Shown in pieces: positions 46,745 through 58,227 of a stretch of DNA of 64,000 nt. The stretch comes from Parelaphostrongylus tenuis (Eukaryota > Nematoda > Chromadorea > Rhabditida > Metastrongylidae). The notes below the pieces were generated by a model. That model was not told the origin of the DNA. It ran no database searches and saw only the letters and a program-made list of their open reading frames with translations. A program made the position numbers and the translations under genes. How positions within the stretch are numbered: position 1 is the first letter of the stretch; each line of letters starts with the position of its first letter. The stretch covers positions 186,001 through 250,000 of the forward strand of contig JAHQIW010007217.1 in NCBI GenBank assembly GCA_019055375.1, written 5' to 3'.

Positions 46745-46859
46745 TGGGCTTACCAACCCCCTTTTTTGAGCTTAAATCATTCTTTTTTTGGAATTATATT
46801 GAATGTTTTTTGGGGGTTTCAAAAACAGTCGATCTTTTGATATAATCAGCTACTTTGTC

Positions 46860-47375
46860 AAAAGATGAAGACGAATATCAAGATGTTTTGGGCGGTGTTT
46901 ATCACTGAGCATCTTGCTTGGCATGAATGGAAACAAAATGTGAAGGGATGCTTCACGCACTTTCCCTGGGAATCCAATGATCTCTTATGTGAATAAAATG
47001 TTCTAGACAGCACGAAGTCTTTGTGAAATTTTCGCATCCGTCAGTATCTTGAAAATCAAACTCAAGTAATGTTGTGCTTTCAGATGTGTCGCCTTATACA
47101 CTTGCTGCTATGCAGGTGTTCTTTTATTTCATTTGTGGTTTAATATTCTTCCAATCGCTCTACGTCTCAAGCATAATGATGTTATCAGACCCTCAAGATG
47201 AAGACATAAGTGAAGAAAAAATTTTTAAGGAATAACTTTCGCCATACTGTTATGCATGGAGCTACTTTTCGAAGATTAATAAACATGAAAGACACCTCAA
47301 CCACATTTTGTTAAATTCTTATTGATTTGGTTCTTTTCCATTATCCGGGAACAAACAAAGAAATTACCCTTCTCG
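46860..47375. other. No gene seen
   Basis: No recognised feature after the target duplication. Confidence 0.3.
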
Positions 47376-47379
47376 GTGG

Positions 47380-48230
47380 GCAAAAAGTTTTCATAGGAGG
47401 GTTAGTAATCATTCAAAAGCTCGAATCTTTGGCTTCAGCCACACGTGGCCACTTCTCGAAAATTCTTTATGTAAACGCTCAAAATCGCAAATAATATCAC
47501 GTTTCACACGATGACGTATTTTTTTTCTTATCTCGTTTATATTTCGTTGGACAAAACTCCTTCCTCAAACTGCTAGTATTGTTTCATTAGCACAAATTTC
47601 GAAGAGCTCAAAAAAGTGTTTACTGTTTGAAAAAGCTCTTTTGATATCGGTGTAGGAGAAAAAAACATTTGTGCTTTACACCTTGCCAGACTGTGCTCTT
47701 TCAAGATTCAAGGATTTCAACGTTGTGCTTATTTTCTGAGGACCGTTTATTTACAGTCTAGCAGAAAAAATAAGATTGATTCACATACGCGATCACGTGT
47801 TCTTTGCCCAATTCACGGACCGCGGGGTGAGGCGGCAAGGAGGACTGGAGCGACGATGGATCGATTTTCTCACATGAATATGCGCCGTTTTTTATTCAAT
47901 TAGGAGTTGCGTGTCCGCATTCAAGGGAACTCTAGATTAAACGTCTGACTTTGATACGATGACATTTTCTCTGCGCGTTCATGCGTTTTCCGTGCTTATA
48001 GCGAATGATAGTCGAATTTCAAAACCAGTGCGAGTAAATTTAATTTGAATTTTACAACGTTAAAAGAGATTTTATAGAAAACCGGCTACGTACTGCTCTA
48101 GCCAGGGATTTAAGCTTACAACAATTGCTAGCACTACTGTGAAAAGTTCTTGTTAGCGAGTGGGGTCGAATACTCATTCGTTAGCGTTTAACGGTAACCT
48201 TATGGAGGGAATAACGACCTTAGTTTTACC
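47380..48230. repeat. Dispersed repeat R1, copy 4
   Basis: Aligns by eye with 27,000-27,960 and has the same tail (GGGATTTAAGCTTACAACAA, then GTGAAAAGTTCTTGTTAGCGAG) as 32,420-32,475. Longest copy in the window together with 27 kb. Confidence 0.55.
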
Positions 48231-48487
48231 GTTGAAGAGTTACTACTACATTTTCATAACAATCCTATCTATTGGATGGATGTATACTCTAACTGCCTTT
48301 TTCTTCCGAGGAAAAAAAGTGCTTGAAAGGGGTGGGTTTATCTTCTTGTCAATTTAGTGGCTGTTTCAGCGACTTTCTCTTCTTCAAACCATAAACGATA
48401 TTATACCAAATAATTCAATGATTCGACTGATAAATGCTGGCAGCATATTTTAAGCCTTTCATGGAGCCTGTCTGCGGCACTTATGTC

Positions 48488-48530
48488 GTGCAATACACGT
48501 GTTTCAGCCTTGCAGCCTCGTCAGTTGCAC
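48488..48530 (-). ncRNA. Type I hammerhead ribozyme
   Basis: Minus strand: stem I GTGCAA/TTGCAC perfect, CTGACGA, stem II GGCT/GGCT with GCAA tetraloop, GAAA, stem III ACAC/GUGU, cleavage after UA. The core is intact. Confidence 0.8.
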
Positions 48531-48727
48531 AATGCCCCTCGTCTGTGCTTATCCTTCTCGTAGGAAAACCCCCTTACGTGATGGAGCGTCAACGAACATG
48601 CTAGACTGAGTGTAAAGTGGAAATTTATTCCACCCAAGGGTAGCATATCACTGCAAGGAAGTTCTCCACCGAGAGGGACTAGCACAGACGAGGGGCACAT
48701 GACTAGCACAGACGAGGGGCACTTTGG

Positions 48728-48768
48728 AATTGAGAGGGCTGCAAGGCCAGAACTCTTGTATTGCACTG
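48728..48768 (+). ncRNA. Degenerate hammerhead (right arm)
   Basis: Same layout as the left-arm ribozyme, but the core reads TTGAGAG and GAAAC has become AGAAC; dead. Confidence 0.45.
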
Positions 48769-49144
48769 CGTTAGTGCCGCAACAGACCTCAGGGAAGGCT
48801 CAAAATTTCCTGTGAGAATGCATTAATTTTAGGCTAGGTTTCAAAAACCCGAATATGGAGGTATTTGGCTGATATTTCGGAACTTCTGCCTAATACTTTA
48901 CTTATGTGTGACGGAAATCAAAAGCGATGTCAAATTTAAATCTAACTGATGGACAATTTGTGAGCCTGTTTCCTCCATCCTGCGGTGCCCTTTTCATTTT
49001 ATCGTAAAGAAAACATGATAACGAGCAGCCATCTAGTCGTGTGTAGAACTTTGAGATAGCAATAAAATCTTCCTTAAATAATGAAACCACGATGCTAAAT
49101 GAAGGTTGTTACAAGGCTTTTTAAGATTTTGACGTTGTCGTCTT

Positions 49145-49363
49145 CTATATACCTAAGAGAATTGAGTGGTGAGCAAAACGAGGCCTCAGGCGGGAATCGA
49201 ACCCGCGTTTGTTGGAACTGAAATGTTGGAGAATGAGTGGTCGGGCAAATATGCCTCGGTGGTGTAGTAGTTAGAGCACGCGTCCCCGGATAGGATGAAA
49301 CGCGGGTTCGATCCTTCCTGAAGCCTCGTTTTTGCTCACCACTCAATTCTCATAGGTATATAG
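49145..49363. mobile_element. Palindromic element with opposed tRNA-like ends
   Basis: Terminal inverted repeats CTATATACCTA.GAGAATTGAG extend through GAGTGGTGAGCAAAA into GAGGC. Minus-strand B box GGGTTCGATTCCC (about 49,193) and a fuller plus-strand tRNA-like segment from about 49,255 (TGGTGTAGTAGTTAGAG, then GGGTTCGATCC) face each other. Different tRNA source from the 45-kb elements but the same plan. Confidence 0.6.
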
Positions 49364-49369
49364 AAAACA

Positions 49370-50860
49370 TAACAATTCGAAAAACATCAAAATAATATTA
49401 ATTCCGAGTATTAGTTGTCGTCTTCCACAAAACTGGATTGCCTTATGTCAGTTGTCCACACCTAATCGATAGGCAATCAGTCAGTCAACAACTGTTTTGG
49501 ACGAAAGAGCACTTTCGATAGAGGTTACCCTTTTGAACGGTGCCCCACTCAAAATTCGACTTGATGTGACAACGAAGACCAACATAGAAAAAGAAAGGCT
49601 GTCAACATTAGGCTGGGATAAGTTTATCTTTTGAGGTGGCTTTAAGTCATCTCAATAAAAGGATGCAAAGGCTATGGCTTTGGATTTTGATTAACGACAC
49701 TGGAATGATGGAAGATTTGATGAGCCTGTGATGCGGATACGAACAACCACGTAGGTACCGGCCAGAGATTAGAACCATTGCGACAAAACCGCTCTCTCTA
49801 TTTGCTTAGTAGTTTGTGAAAAAGATCACTCATGCCGAGGATAAATTGTCACCGGTTTCAAAAACTAACCATTCACTTTGAGCTGACAATAAATAATGTT
49901 TGTGTGGAATCTTCAACTATGTGCAGATCTGTTAGTGAGTTTTACCTAAAGACTCATGCGTTTTGTGCCAAAAAAATGGTTAATTAAATCGGGGATAGCA
50001 AGGATGAGCGACATTTGTGTTGAAAGCAGAGTTCTCATCTTGTTTTCTCCATTTACTCCTCTGATGGTGATTCTAAACTTTAAAGGTTCGTGTTACGAAA
50101 TTCCTGCAGAATAGTCGCTCATATAGAACTTTTCTATATATATATGTTTATATTTTTTTTTCTTTCTTACGTATGTTTGAATTGTTTTGATATTACTTCA
50201 AATGCAATGATATTACGTTGAGGAGTATTTGAAATATGCTGTGAAATTCGGCGTTTCTTCAAGCATTTTCAACCAAAATCATTGAATTCCAATCATCAAT
50301 TTTTCCAGATAGAGAATCAAGCCTATGTAGGCGTGAACTTCAGCTTTTCTACATCCTTTTTGTGTTTTATGAAGAAATTTTGCCTCAGTGTCGTAAACGA
50401 CACTCAAATTGCAGCACCTCCTGAATTCAGTGCTGATGCATACCTTTTCAGTAAGAATATAGCCATGTCATTTCTCAATTCAACGTGTGAAATACTAATC
50501 GCTGCTCTCTACCAGCTATTGATCAAAGTACTGTATCGCAGGTTTTTTATTAGTGGAAATCGCGCCCTTAAATCCTGTTCTTTTCATTGTTGGCAAGTTA
50601 CCCACATATACCTCTGCTCTTTGCCATAAGTGACTTTGCATAACCAATATAGCGCTCTTCGTGTGAACCACGACATAATGTGCAACGAATGGTACTTATA
50701 CAATGGCATGAGCCTTATTCCGACCTTTCAAAGAAATCGCTGACTGAATAGCGAGCTTCAAAATTCGTGCTCACCTTTTCGATTCAATAGCCCTAGCAGC
50801 GCCCTGTTATGAAGCAGAAATGTGGCCATTCAAGTGATGTACAGAGCCTTTGTGGCTAAC
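49370..50860. other. No firmly supported gene
   Basis: A frame open from 50,282 to 50,629 after a TTTTCCAG acceptor has no recognisable domain, and I do not call it. No repeat family recognised. Confidence 0.3.
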
Positions 50861-50864
50861 GTCA

Positions 50865-51030
50865 ACCATCTATATCTGCAGATGGTAACAAAAGTGGAAT
50901 TGTGGTATGGGCCTCTCGTACATCGTCATGCGCCACTACCATGGACGACAAATGCGTGAGAGAGAAACGGATGGAAACCATGCCGGTGCTCGCAATACCA
51001 GTGAAGATGGGCCGCCCAAGTATCCAAGTA
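50865..51030 (+). pseudogene. RTE retrotransposon C-terminal fragment
   Basis: Aligns with the complement of 41,965-42,130: shared ATCTGCAGATG block, CTACCATGGACGAC and the CCAGTGAAGATGGGCCG ending. Encoded peptide traces include LPWTTNAREK. Very short, frame-shifted. Confidence 0.6.
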
Positions 51031-51039
51031 GGTTGTCTA

Positions 51040-51585
51040 TACTCCCGGTAAGCATCGGCTAACTGTACGTGGTCTCTAGAACAAAGGAAGCGTGTCGGCT
51101 GTGCACAGAAAGTGTAAGTTAATTTGAAAATCGAAGGCTTTTATGTATAACCTTGTTCGAGCCACATTTCAGGTTTCAACTTAGGGGTAGGTTTCGAGTT
51201 TGTGAAAGCCTTATAGGCTTCAGAAAACATCTCAGAAAGCTTTTACCTACCATAACATGCATTAATATTTTTTGTTCAAGTACAGACGATGTTTTAACAA
51301 TGCTTAATGTAGCAGCAAAGTTCTAATATGACACCTATAGAGCTTCTTTCTTGTATAACAAAGCATTTGTTGCTAATATGCTTAGTAACATAATGATCAA
51401 AAGGAATATGAAATTGAAGACCCAGATCATCGTGAGAACGTCCGTGGAGGTTCCTGAAACAACTCGTTAACAAGTTAAGTGATGTTCAAATGACTGATCC
51501 AAAATGATAGCTGTCTTCAAAAAAAAAAACGCATCCTCAACAGAATTCTACTCAGATGGTAACTTAGCGAATTAAATCAATTTTT
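51040..51585. other. No gene seen
   Basis: No recognised feature. Confidence 0.3.
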
Positions 51586-51589
51586 TCTG

Positions 51590-52285
51590 TTTGACCACTC
51601 TAGCGGTGGTATGATGTTCCAGGTTAACCCAGTGATGTAGAGTACCGTGTAAAACTTTTGTGTCAGGCGAAACTCGACCCACATCTCCACTCTATCCTGG
51701 AGCGCGTGCTCTAACCCATTGCACTGCATCCGCCCATTTTGCACACCACTCCTTATACGCTACAACGCATCTACCTGTCAGCCGCCACCCGTCAACGGGC
51801 TGACCCGGGTAGTCGGCCTCAACATTTAACTCACTTAAGTTGACAGAAGTTGTGGATTGAATGATCACATCAAATTCCTTTTGTTTGACCGCTCGTAGCG
51901 GTGGTATGATGTTTCAGATATACTCAGTGATGCAGAGTTGTTTTGTGAGTGAGTAAAATTTAAAACATCACTCTACATCACTGTGTATATCTGAAACATC
52001 ATACCACCGCTAGAAGCGGTCAAACAAAAAGAATTTGGTTTGATCATTCAATACCAGTATCTGTCTACTCGACTGGATTGAATGTTGATATTTACCCGTG
52101 ACAGGCCTTTGCCAGTTGGCGGCTGTCAGGTAGATGTGTTGTAGCGTAGAAAGAGTGGTATACAAAATGGGCGTCAGTAGTGCAACGGGTAAGAGCACGC
52201 GCTCCCGGATAGGATGAGATTTGGGTTCAAGTCTCACTTGCACCAAAAGTTTTGCACATCACTATACATCACTGGGTAATTTAGT
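51590..52285. mobile_element. Large palindromic tRNA-bearing element
   Basis: Outer inverted ends (AACCCAGTGATGTAGAGTA near 51,627; TATACATCACTGGGTAA near 52,262), inner inverted pair (TTGTTTGACCGCTCGTAGCGGTGG near 51,885 and its counterpart near 52,010) and tRNA-like segments next to each outer end (minus about 51,670-51,735, plus about 52,168-52,245). It looks like two copies of the 45-kb element fused head to head. Confidence 0.6.
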
Positions 52286-52639
52286 GACTGCTGAGAAATC
52301 TCTTCCGGTTTGGATTTCTCGAAATAGGTGGGATTCCTCGAGCTGGAATTATGTACGAAAAGGTGCTATTCTTTCGGTGAATATTAAATGTTTTGCTGCA
52401 TACATCAAGGAGAATCCTCGGACCAGTTTGTATTTACGTGACGAGGCGATAAGCTATTGGACCCAGGTGCTTTTATAAGCCATTCTTGTTTCCAGTCTCC
52501 AAGGTTTTGACCAGAACAAATAGCTTTGATGGAATCTTCAGCCAAATGCCTACAAGCACTCTTAATGAGGCATTTTTCATATTATCTTATCTGTTTCCCA
52601 TTTTACTCCATTGAGCGATTGCAAATGCTTATAACATTA

Positions 52640-52810
52640 AGTCGTTCTTCGTCCTCTTCTTGAGCGTCGTAGAGTACTGGTTGAGCGTCTCCTTGCAGTC
52701 TTGTTTTGCATTAAATGAGGCGAGGTTGTTGACTGCCGAAGAGTGCTATGGAGTGAGGATCAGCCCCACGCAGCTCGACGACGAGCATCACAATCAGCCA
52801 ACAGAGACTT
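52640..52810. repeat. Dispersed repeat, copy 2 of 3
   Basis: Shares CTTCTTGAGCGTCGTAGAGTACTGGTTGAGCG-like sequence and the AGCCCCACGC..CATCACAA block with 5,985-6,200 and 58,228-58,395. Confidence 0.5.
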
Positions 52811-53199
52811 CTGCCATAAGACATGTACGCCATTGATTCTTCTAGTTGTAGTTTGACCTGTACTCAACTTGCATAATCGGCTCTCATGGGTATGGTGTCA
52901 AAAGTTTCCACAACTTTTGTTCAAAATTCGAAAATGTGGTGCTTGAATGTCTACATGCGTTCATATCCCTCCTACGCAGTTCACAAAGGCTATGAAGAAT
53001 TGCTGCTCACATCCACGGGATTTCTTCGTATTAGAGGCGATATCGCAACTTGTCAGCAAGCAATAAAGAATCTTGTATAAAGGTGATTATGAATTTACAA
53101 AATATAAATGAGAATGAAAGACACTTTTTCGTTCCCCGTACCCTATTTTGACCCCTTGATGAAAACGTACTTTTTGGTCATTTTCAATGCTCAGGCAAT

Positions 53200-54160
53200 C
53201 GCTCGATAGCTTAAGTGAAAAGAATTTGAATGTTTTATTTTATTTTTGAAAAGGCTTCGTTACTGCGCCTAAAGAGCAAAGATGAAACGGCATTGCGCTG
53301 TGACAACCAAAAGAGTATTGGGTTTCTCAAAACTGCATTATTTCCTGCCGTGTTTCCATTCTTCGAAATGAAACTTTTTTCTCAGAAATTTTGATGTCTA
53401 GGTAATTACAATACCTTAACTTGATAAAAAATAGATTTAATATATTAGCAAAAAACCCTATTGTTGCGCAGAGAGAGCAAAGATAAAATTTTGTTCCTCA
53501 TTCAAACAATTTTCGCTGACCAAAGCTTTTCCTTCGGAGTTTCATAATCAATCGATAGACCAGATCTCAAGTTTTGCAACAATGTCTTTTGTTTTCTGAA
53601 CGGACTTTTTTCTTAGTGCCTTATAAGAACAAAAAGGAGATTAGGTTTCACACTCAGCGCGCAAAGTATGTTTAGACCGAAGAGGCCATGCTTGTAACGT
53701 CGCCAAAAAGATGTAAAGGAAATCTCGTAGTACCAGAGGCATATGTTGTATCTTAACCTTTTTAAAAAAGAACCCTATATGATAAGAAAAACTCTGCGCC
53801 ATATTATGCACGCCGTGTTAGAAATCTTATTTTCCTTTGGCTGATACAACGCACTCAAATGTTCTTTTGAAAAGCCAAATATCAAAATCATTGAGATCTA
53901 AGCTGTCGAATGATTAATATGGCCTATGGGATAAGCTATGTTCAACGGAAATGTGCGAGCATGGAACATAATTTTGTTTTTGCTGCTACAGCGCAATAAA
54001 AAAGGTTTATTTGGAAGAAGTATACCGTAAAAAATTTCAAGATTTTGGCTACCGCTTATCGATTGACCACTAAGCCTACAAAAACAGACTCTAAGATCCA
54101 CCAGAAAATAGCTTTTCACAAGCGCTGGGACTGGGACCGAATAACGAAAATGAGTCGTTT
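53200..54160. repeat. Degenerate satellite-like repeats
   Basis: Recurring fragments such as AGCAAAGATGAAA, AGCAAAGATAAAA, GCTACAGCGCAATAAAAAAGG and TATCGATTGACCACT match those at 34.25-35.0 kb. Confidence 0.4.
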
Positions 54161-54299
54161 TTAAGTGGTCGGCTTAATCCTTCTTACATGTTGGTTTCTT
54201 TCTTGTTCCAGATCTTTATTTACCAATTCTTTTTCAGTTGAAAAAAAGTTTATTATAAGAAAGAAAGCTACTAGATACCATAAATTGCTTTTTTTGAGC

Positions 54300-54590
54300 C
54301 TACGTGAGGATTGTGGTAGCACTGGCAGTAGATGTAGTTGTAGCATTTCGACGGCTGACCTTTCGGCGACTTCGCCTTTTTCCGAGCCTGTACGTACATC
54401 GTATTCTGTGTGAGACTATACGTAATAAAGTGGTACAAAAGACATCGACAGTCCACCAAATCATACGAATAGTCTTATACAATGTGCGTTCAAGCTCTGA
54501 AGAAGGCGAATATGCCGAAATGTCAACTATCGGGCTGCTACTGCCACATTTAGTACTATCACAAAGTTGCGTTAGCTAGGCAAGGTAGGT
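54300..54590. mobile_element. Opposed PLE 3'-terminal fragments
   Basis: A minus-strand PLE 3' motif at about 54,345-54,390 (GGCGAAGTCGCCGAAAGGTC) faces a plus-strand one at about 54,490-54,525 (CTGAAGAAGGCGAATATGCC). Both are decayed forms of the minimal hammerhead at 18,740. No coding sequence remains. Confidence 0.5.
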
Positions 54591-54599
54591 TCTTAAGAG

Positions 54600-56690
54600 T
54601 CATAAGTATCAAATAATGATGTCAAAACTTATATAAAGACGATCCTAGAATTACCATAAATGATTTCTTGCCTCCATGCATTATAGAGTTCAGTGGTAGG
54701 CGCATGAGGCCCTTGAGCAGATAAATCGGAGATTTTTGTAAACACATAATCTTCTGTAATTCTGAGGGCTAATCATCATTTCATAATGAAATGTAAAATA
54801 TGCAAAATATGCGTAAACTCAAAAAGGCATCGTATTCTATGTACGATTTCCAACATACCAGAAGCTCCTTCATCGATGTCCAAAGATTTCATCGGATCTG
54901 CATTCTAAATATTTTATTCTAAGTTCCACCAGAAAAAAATGGACTTATAATTTTAGGCACATAAGTCATCAAACTATAAGCAACGTCAATAGCCGCAAGT
55001 TGTTCTACCTTCAATGATGCAAATAATAGAGAGCTAAAATCTGAAAAGCAGCAATGCATAACTCACTTATATATGGGCAGATCAAGTACTTAACGAATTT
55101 TGTTGCCTCAAAAGGCACTATCGACATCACAAATTCATTTTAGAAAAAATAACAACAGAAATTCGAATCCCTTTTACGATTTCTTTTGAGCAAGATCTTA
55201 CAATATTGCATCGAAATGTTGTTTCGTAACACATAAGAATAGGAACACTAGAAGTATCTCGTAAATGAGCCAGTCCTCTCCAACATTTACTTATTGATTT
55301 CTTATTTTTTCATGCTCCGGCTGGAGTGTATATTTCGCTGTAACCAAAAAATTCTTATTCTTTTTGCTTGGTAATTCTCAGATCCCTGCAGTACGCCATT
55401 ACAAGGTTTACAGCTAACAAATTAACAGGAATACATGACAAAGAGCGAAACTGTATCAAAATTCTACGACAGACGAATATCGAGGTTGTGGACCTAGATT
55501 TGTGAATTTTTCTGCCTCGCTCAACTGTGCTGCAGAAACATCATCAGGCAGTTCATAAATTATGAACTCAAAACATTGCTGAGTGTGATAAAAAGAATTT
55601 CCTGTAGCAATCTGTCGTCACACTCTAAAAGCGTTCGGTATAAAATGTCAACTCTTAATGGGCTACACACGCAATCCTATCTCCGACAGATCAATTAAAC
55701 TTTGAAAAGAACAGGTTGCAGACACAGGAGTTCCTCCTTTGTGCGAAAAGTGTCTCCGGAGGATAACCGACATTAATAGAGTAAACCACTACCACTTACA
55801 ACCAATTAATTACTTCCTATCAGTTAACACCCATGAATTTCCAGCTTGTAGCCATTTGAGCACTATAGCACATGCGCGTAGTCATGGTCATGAGAAATAT
55901 GATGAATGTGTCAGAGTTCATGTACGACATCTGATAAAAGTTGGTGAAGGATCTCCTAGGTCATTTAACTGTTGAAATTCTATTCGGTCGAACCAACCAC
56001 AAATTTTCTCCAGTAATCGCTTCCATTATTGTGATAGTGGTATGATGAAAACCAACGATCTCGACATTCAGCTATTTCATTTACCAAATCCTAAAGGGCA
56101 TTAATGAAGCACTGGAAGTCAAATGAGATATCGGAACTACAGTAACTCTCCAATTACTAGTACTGAACATAATTAAGCACTAAAAGCTAACAATAACTAA
56201 TTCTTGGTGTAACCAGGTAACAACCTCAATCCATTTAGAAGTGGTGCAAGATTTGCTCCGTACGTTACAAAGGCACAATCTTTTATTATCATTGTCAATA
56301 TCGATGCAACCTGATATCTGCAATAAATTCGATTTCACAGACGCAAAAAATAACGGAAAATAATACTGCTCAATTTTTTCTATAGGATCGATTTTAAATA
56401 TTATGAAATTTATTTATAAAAATAAGGGACGTAAAATAATTCATTAAGAATGTGCAGTGGATTCAACTCCACTCATGTCATCGTGAAGATGCTTAGATAC
56501 GTTTTGGGCGATATAATTACTTGACGGCTAGTTGTATGTCAAGGCAATGCTTTTATCCTCCCAGCTAGACATGGCACTTATTTAGAAATCACGGAGAGAT
56601 GGAAGGATTACCTAACCATGATCACGGGTTGTATTAATGGGCATGCGTGTATTGCACGACACCTTCAACCAGAGGGCAACACGCGCCACT
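54600..56690. other. No firmly supported gene
   Basis: AT-rich. A small perfect palindrome GTTCATAAATTATGAAC lies near 55,551. An open frame ending at 55,975 (H- and C-rich) lacks clear splice context. Confidence 0.3.
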
Positions 56691-56695
56691 ATCCA

Positions 56696-56696
<1 letters not shown>

Positions 56697-56742
<46 letters not shown>
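56697..56742. repeat. TA microsatellite
   Basis: Uninterrupted (AT)n of about 44 bp. Confidence 0.9.
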
Positions 56743-56745
<3 letters not shown>

Positions 56746-57023
56746 GCTATTCAAGTATTTCCGAAGCGGGTTTCCTTTCGAAAATTCGTTCGCTAATCAA
56801 ATAAAATGCCCGTGAAATCCAGCCATAAATACTGATCCATGTGTACCTGAGTTTTGCTCAAAAAAGCAGGTGTGGTTTTCGCTAAATAGCCGAAACGGGC
56901 TTCATTCACCGTACTGCAGAATTTCTCTGGTCCACTCGTAGAGATCCATGCAAACTCGACACACTCGTAGTCATGATCTTGATTCTGTCAAAAAAAAAAC
57001 ACTGGTAATAACTTATTTTACAG

Positions 57024-57311
57024 AAGGCTAAAGTATCTGTGTGGCTTCTCACTGTTTTATTCCATACTATCCTCATTAACTGCTTCTTTGTTAAGGAAAA
57101 TAAAGATGATCGTACTCTGAGAATGTTTTTGGCCGCATTTTTCGAGATTTGGCTTATTAAATCCAAAACAACTCTTTGGCGTACACGCATGTTTCGTCGT
57201 TTTCGTCATCACCAGTGGCAAGAAAAAGGAGATTGTGTCTCTCAGAAAACTATATCATTGCGTCAGACTTTATCTCTTCGTTTGCGTGACTACAATGTGT
57301 TCAGAAATTAA
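57024..57311 (+). CDS. Possible exon of a membrane or secreted protein
   Basis: Unrecognised. After a TTTTACAG acceptor the frame stays open for 95 codons to a TAA. It begins KAKVSVWLLTVLFHTILINC, which could be a membrane segment, and turns basic (TRMFRRFRHHQWQEKGDC). No upstream exon or start was identified and the minus strand is also partly open, so this could be chance. Confidence 0.2.
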   Translation, partial: KAKVSVWLLTVLFHTILINCFFVKENKDDRTLRMFLAAFFEIWLIKSKTTLWRTRMFRRFRHHQWQEKGDCVSQKTISLRQTLSLRLRDYNVFRN

Positions 57312-57319
57312 AGCTTGCA

Positions 57320-58220
57320 CGTTCTCATACAAGGTTAAATGAGAATTTCTAGTGGGAGCAAAGATAGATCAGCAAACGCTCCCGTTTTTGAAGGTGCTCT
57401 GTCGCAAAAAAAACATGTAGAGATGCATGTATGAAGATTTATGTGTCCGTCTGTCATATAAATGATTACCGTTAAAGAAAGATGCATACTTTCACTTTCA
57501 CAAAAATAATACTCATATTTCTTCAATGTCAATCACAGAAACTAGACTTTGGTTTAAACTTAAAACACTTCGTATATGAATCCTTGCAAATAGTTTTCAA
57601 TATATCACTTGTTAATGAATTGGCAATGATAGAAGAAGTGCTTCTGGATTAATCAAGTGGGGGAAATCAGAGAAAAAACCTTAACTTATTCACCATAAGG
57701 GGATTCTTGATTTTCTCCTGCATATTTGGAATAAATTAAGAGCTTAACAACGACGTTGAACTCTTGCGCGGCAGGCGACGCTGTCGCACAGCGAGCACGG
57801 CGAGCTACTATTACAATGCGGAAAATTTGTGATGAAATTTCGATTTTTATGGCCAGCAAACCATGGAAGATGGTAGAAGGTGTTCGTTAAAACTACTTAT
57901 AGCGTTAATATTGCCTCGGGTCCTTTTTAAAACTCCTCGTTTCAGGAAAAAGTCAAATACTTAGGGAAATTTTATGTTTCGAACTGCTATTTGACATTTT
58001 TATGCCTTCTGATCCAAATCTATTCATATTTCAAACGTATCTTTTATTCTCCATTTTGACAAATTCTCGTTCATATCTAATGCCGCAAATGAATAGTAAG
58101 CAAATTGTTAATCTCTTTATCACTTTTTTCTTCTGAAATCAGAAAATACGAGAACAATCTTCCAATTTCGAAGCTATTTCTTAGCACTTCGGCATTCTAT
58201 TTAATCCGTCATCACAGAGT
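57320..58220. other. No gene seen
   Basis: No recognised feature; a short GC-rich patch at about 57,760-57,810. Confidence 0.3.
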
Positions 58221-58227
58221 CTTTTTT

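Larger units (their letters stand above)
45785..46842 (+). mobile_element. Tandem hammerhead array (270-bp units) inserted as one block
   Basis: An inverted partial unit (45,785 to about 45,890) is followed by about 3.3 direct units with period exactly 270 bp. The whole block is flanked by the 14-bp direct repeat TAATCAGCTACTTT (45,771-45,784 and 46,843-46,856), read as a target-site duplication. Units are almost identical and encode no convincing protein; each has a central hairpin (about GATGGTACAGTGT...) and one hammerhead. Best explained as a retrozyme-like RNA concatemer copied into DNA, possibly with PLE enzymes. Confidence 0.8.
48412..48860. mobile_element. Palindromic hammerhead element
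   Basis: Outer arms (TTTTAAGCCTTTCATGGAGCC near 48,450; GACCTCAGGGAAGGCTCAAAA near 48,786) and inner arms (GCCCCTCGTCTGTGCT near 48,533; AGCACAGACGAGGGGC near 48,680 and 48,705) are inverted. The inner segment is duplicated on the right side. One intact and one decayed hammerhead face outward. Confidence 0.65.

Noticed and set aside
46099..46845. Repeated 66-68-codon open frames in the 270-bp array
   Set aside because: They recur only because the DNA unit is repeated, overlap the ribozyme and hairpin, and end at variable points; no protein signal.
50282..50629. 115-codon plus-strand frame after a TTTTCCAG
   Set aside because: Possible exon, but no recognisable domain and no partner exon; support too weak.
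55530..55570. CTGATGATGTTTC on the minus strand as another hammerhead
   Set aside because: No GAAA or paired stems follow at the right distance.
55739..55975. 78-codon frame rich in His and Cys
   Set aside because: No clear acceptor phase, start or family; could be chance.
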